Shown here: positions 6,688 through 6,772 of the stretch, piece after piece
How the letters are laid out: each line of letters opens with the position of its first letter
Position numbering within the stretch: the stretch's first letter is position 1
Assembly: GCA_002482525.1 (NCBI GenBank)
Contig: DLGC01000013.1
Span: forward strand, 3,433 to 10,204
DNA length: 6,772 nt
Source: Propionibacteriaceae bacterium UBA7704
GTDB taxonomy: Bacteria; Actinomycetota; Actinomycetes; Propionibacteriales; Propionibacteriaceae
Direction of reading: 5' to 3'
Program-made: the position numbers and the translations under genes
Notes under the pieces: generated by a model
Databases searched by the model: none
The model's input: only the letters and a program-made list of their open reading frames with translations
What the model was told of the DNA's origin: nothing

Positions 6688-6710
6688 GCCCGGCCGGTTG
6701 AAGCCCGAAC
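6688..6710. repeat. Degenerate inverted copy of the 55-bp repeat
   Basis: Thirteen bases, GCCCGGCCGGTTG (6688-6700), are the exact reverse complement of 141-153 in unit 3 of the left array. They continue with AAGCCCGAAC, a weakened form of the GAGGAGCGAAC seen in the next copy. The copy begins only 7 bp after the SDR stop codon. The GC-rich match is short, so chance cannot be excluded, but the second copy 62 bp further on supports it. Confidence 0.45.
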
Positions 6711-6749
6711 ACTCCCCCGCCCTGTCCGACCGAACAGCGACCTGCCCCA

Positions 6750-6772
6750 CTCCGGCTGGTTGAGGAGCGAAC
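6750..6772. repeat. Partial inverted copy of the 55-bp repeat, cut by the window end
   Basis: CTCCGGCTGGTTGAGGAG (6750-6767) is an exact 18-base reverse complement of 81-98 in unit 2 of the left array. The weaker AGCGACCTGCC block before it resembles the AGCTCGCTTGC block that precedes the same motif in the array when read on the other strand. The element runs off the window, so its core and second arm are not visible. It lies about 70 bp past the SDR stop codon. Confidence 0.75.

Noticed and set aside
6196..6750. Minus-strand 184-residue frame opposite the SDR gene
   Set aside because: Antisense to a well-supported Rossmann-fold gene, and its own sequence has no recognisable features.
1..6772. 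A mobile element bounded by inverted repeats at both window ends
   Set aside because: There is no transposase, integrase or target-site duplication, and the segment includes the RNase E/G gene; independent copies of an intergenic repeat are the simpler explanation.

Overview
The window looks like chromosomal DNA from a high-GC actinobacterium. It holds four complete protein genes and no RNA genes, insertion sequences, phage genes or CRISPR. The RNase E/G has the actinobacterial layout, with long disordered arms on both sides of the catalytic core, and it follows a DUF2344/TIGR03936 gene. That gene order, together with the GGTTGAGGAG...GTCTCGAAAC type of intergenic repeat, recalls Propionibacteriales (Propionibacteriaceae/Nocardioidaceae) more than Mycobacterium. 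This placement is an inference from gene order and repeat style, not from a database search.

Layout from left to right. Positions 1-190 carry a tandem array of an imperfect 55-bp repeat with three full units and a decaying fourth. A strong hairpin (195-225) follows, lying 25 nt past the stop codon of the RNase E/G gene (251-3001, minus strand). A 262-bp intergenic leader (3002-3263) separates this gene from the DUF2344 gene (3264-3962, minus), which lies only 24 bp downstream of a SulP-family anion transporter gene (3987-5747, minus). A 70-bp divergent promoter region (5748-5817) leads to a plus-strand gene for an atypical NAD(P)-binding SDR protein (5818-6681). The last 90 bp hold two partial copies of the left-hand repeat, in inverted orientation; the outer one is cut off by the window end.

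How the genes relate. The three minus-strand genes are co-directional. SulP and DUF2344 are probably one transcript. RNase E/G probably has its own leader and promoter. In many actinobacteria the DUF2344 gene sits directly beside, or is fused to, a TIGR03960 radical-SAM gene; here a transporter occupies that upstream position. I see no functional link between the transporter, the SDR protein and RNA decay.

The least explained element is the repeat family. It has conserved arms and a variable core that stays partly self-complementary. Copies lie downstream of both outermost genes, in the same orientation relative to the transcription of each. This suggests a structured 3'-end or dispersed repeat element. 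I did not find a convincing new multi-gene system in the window.
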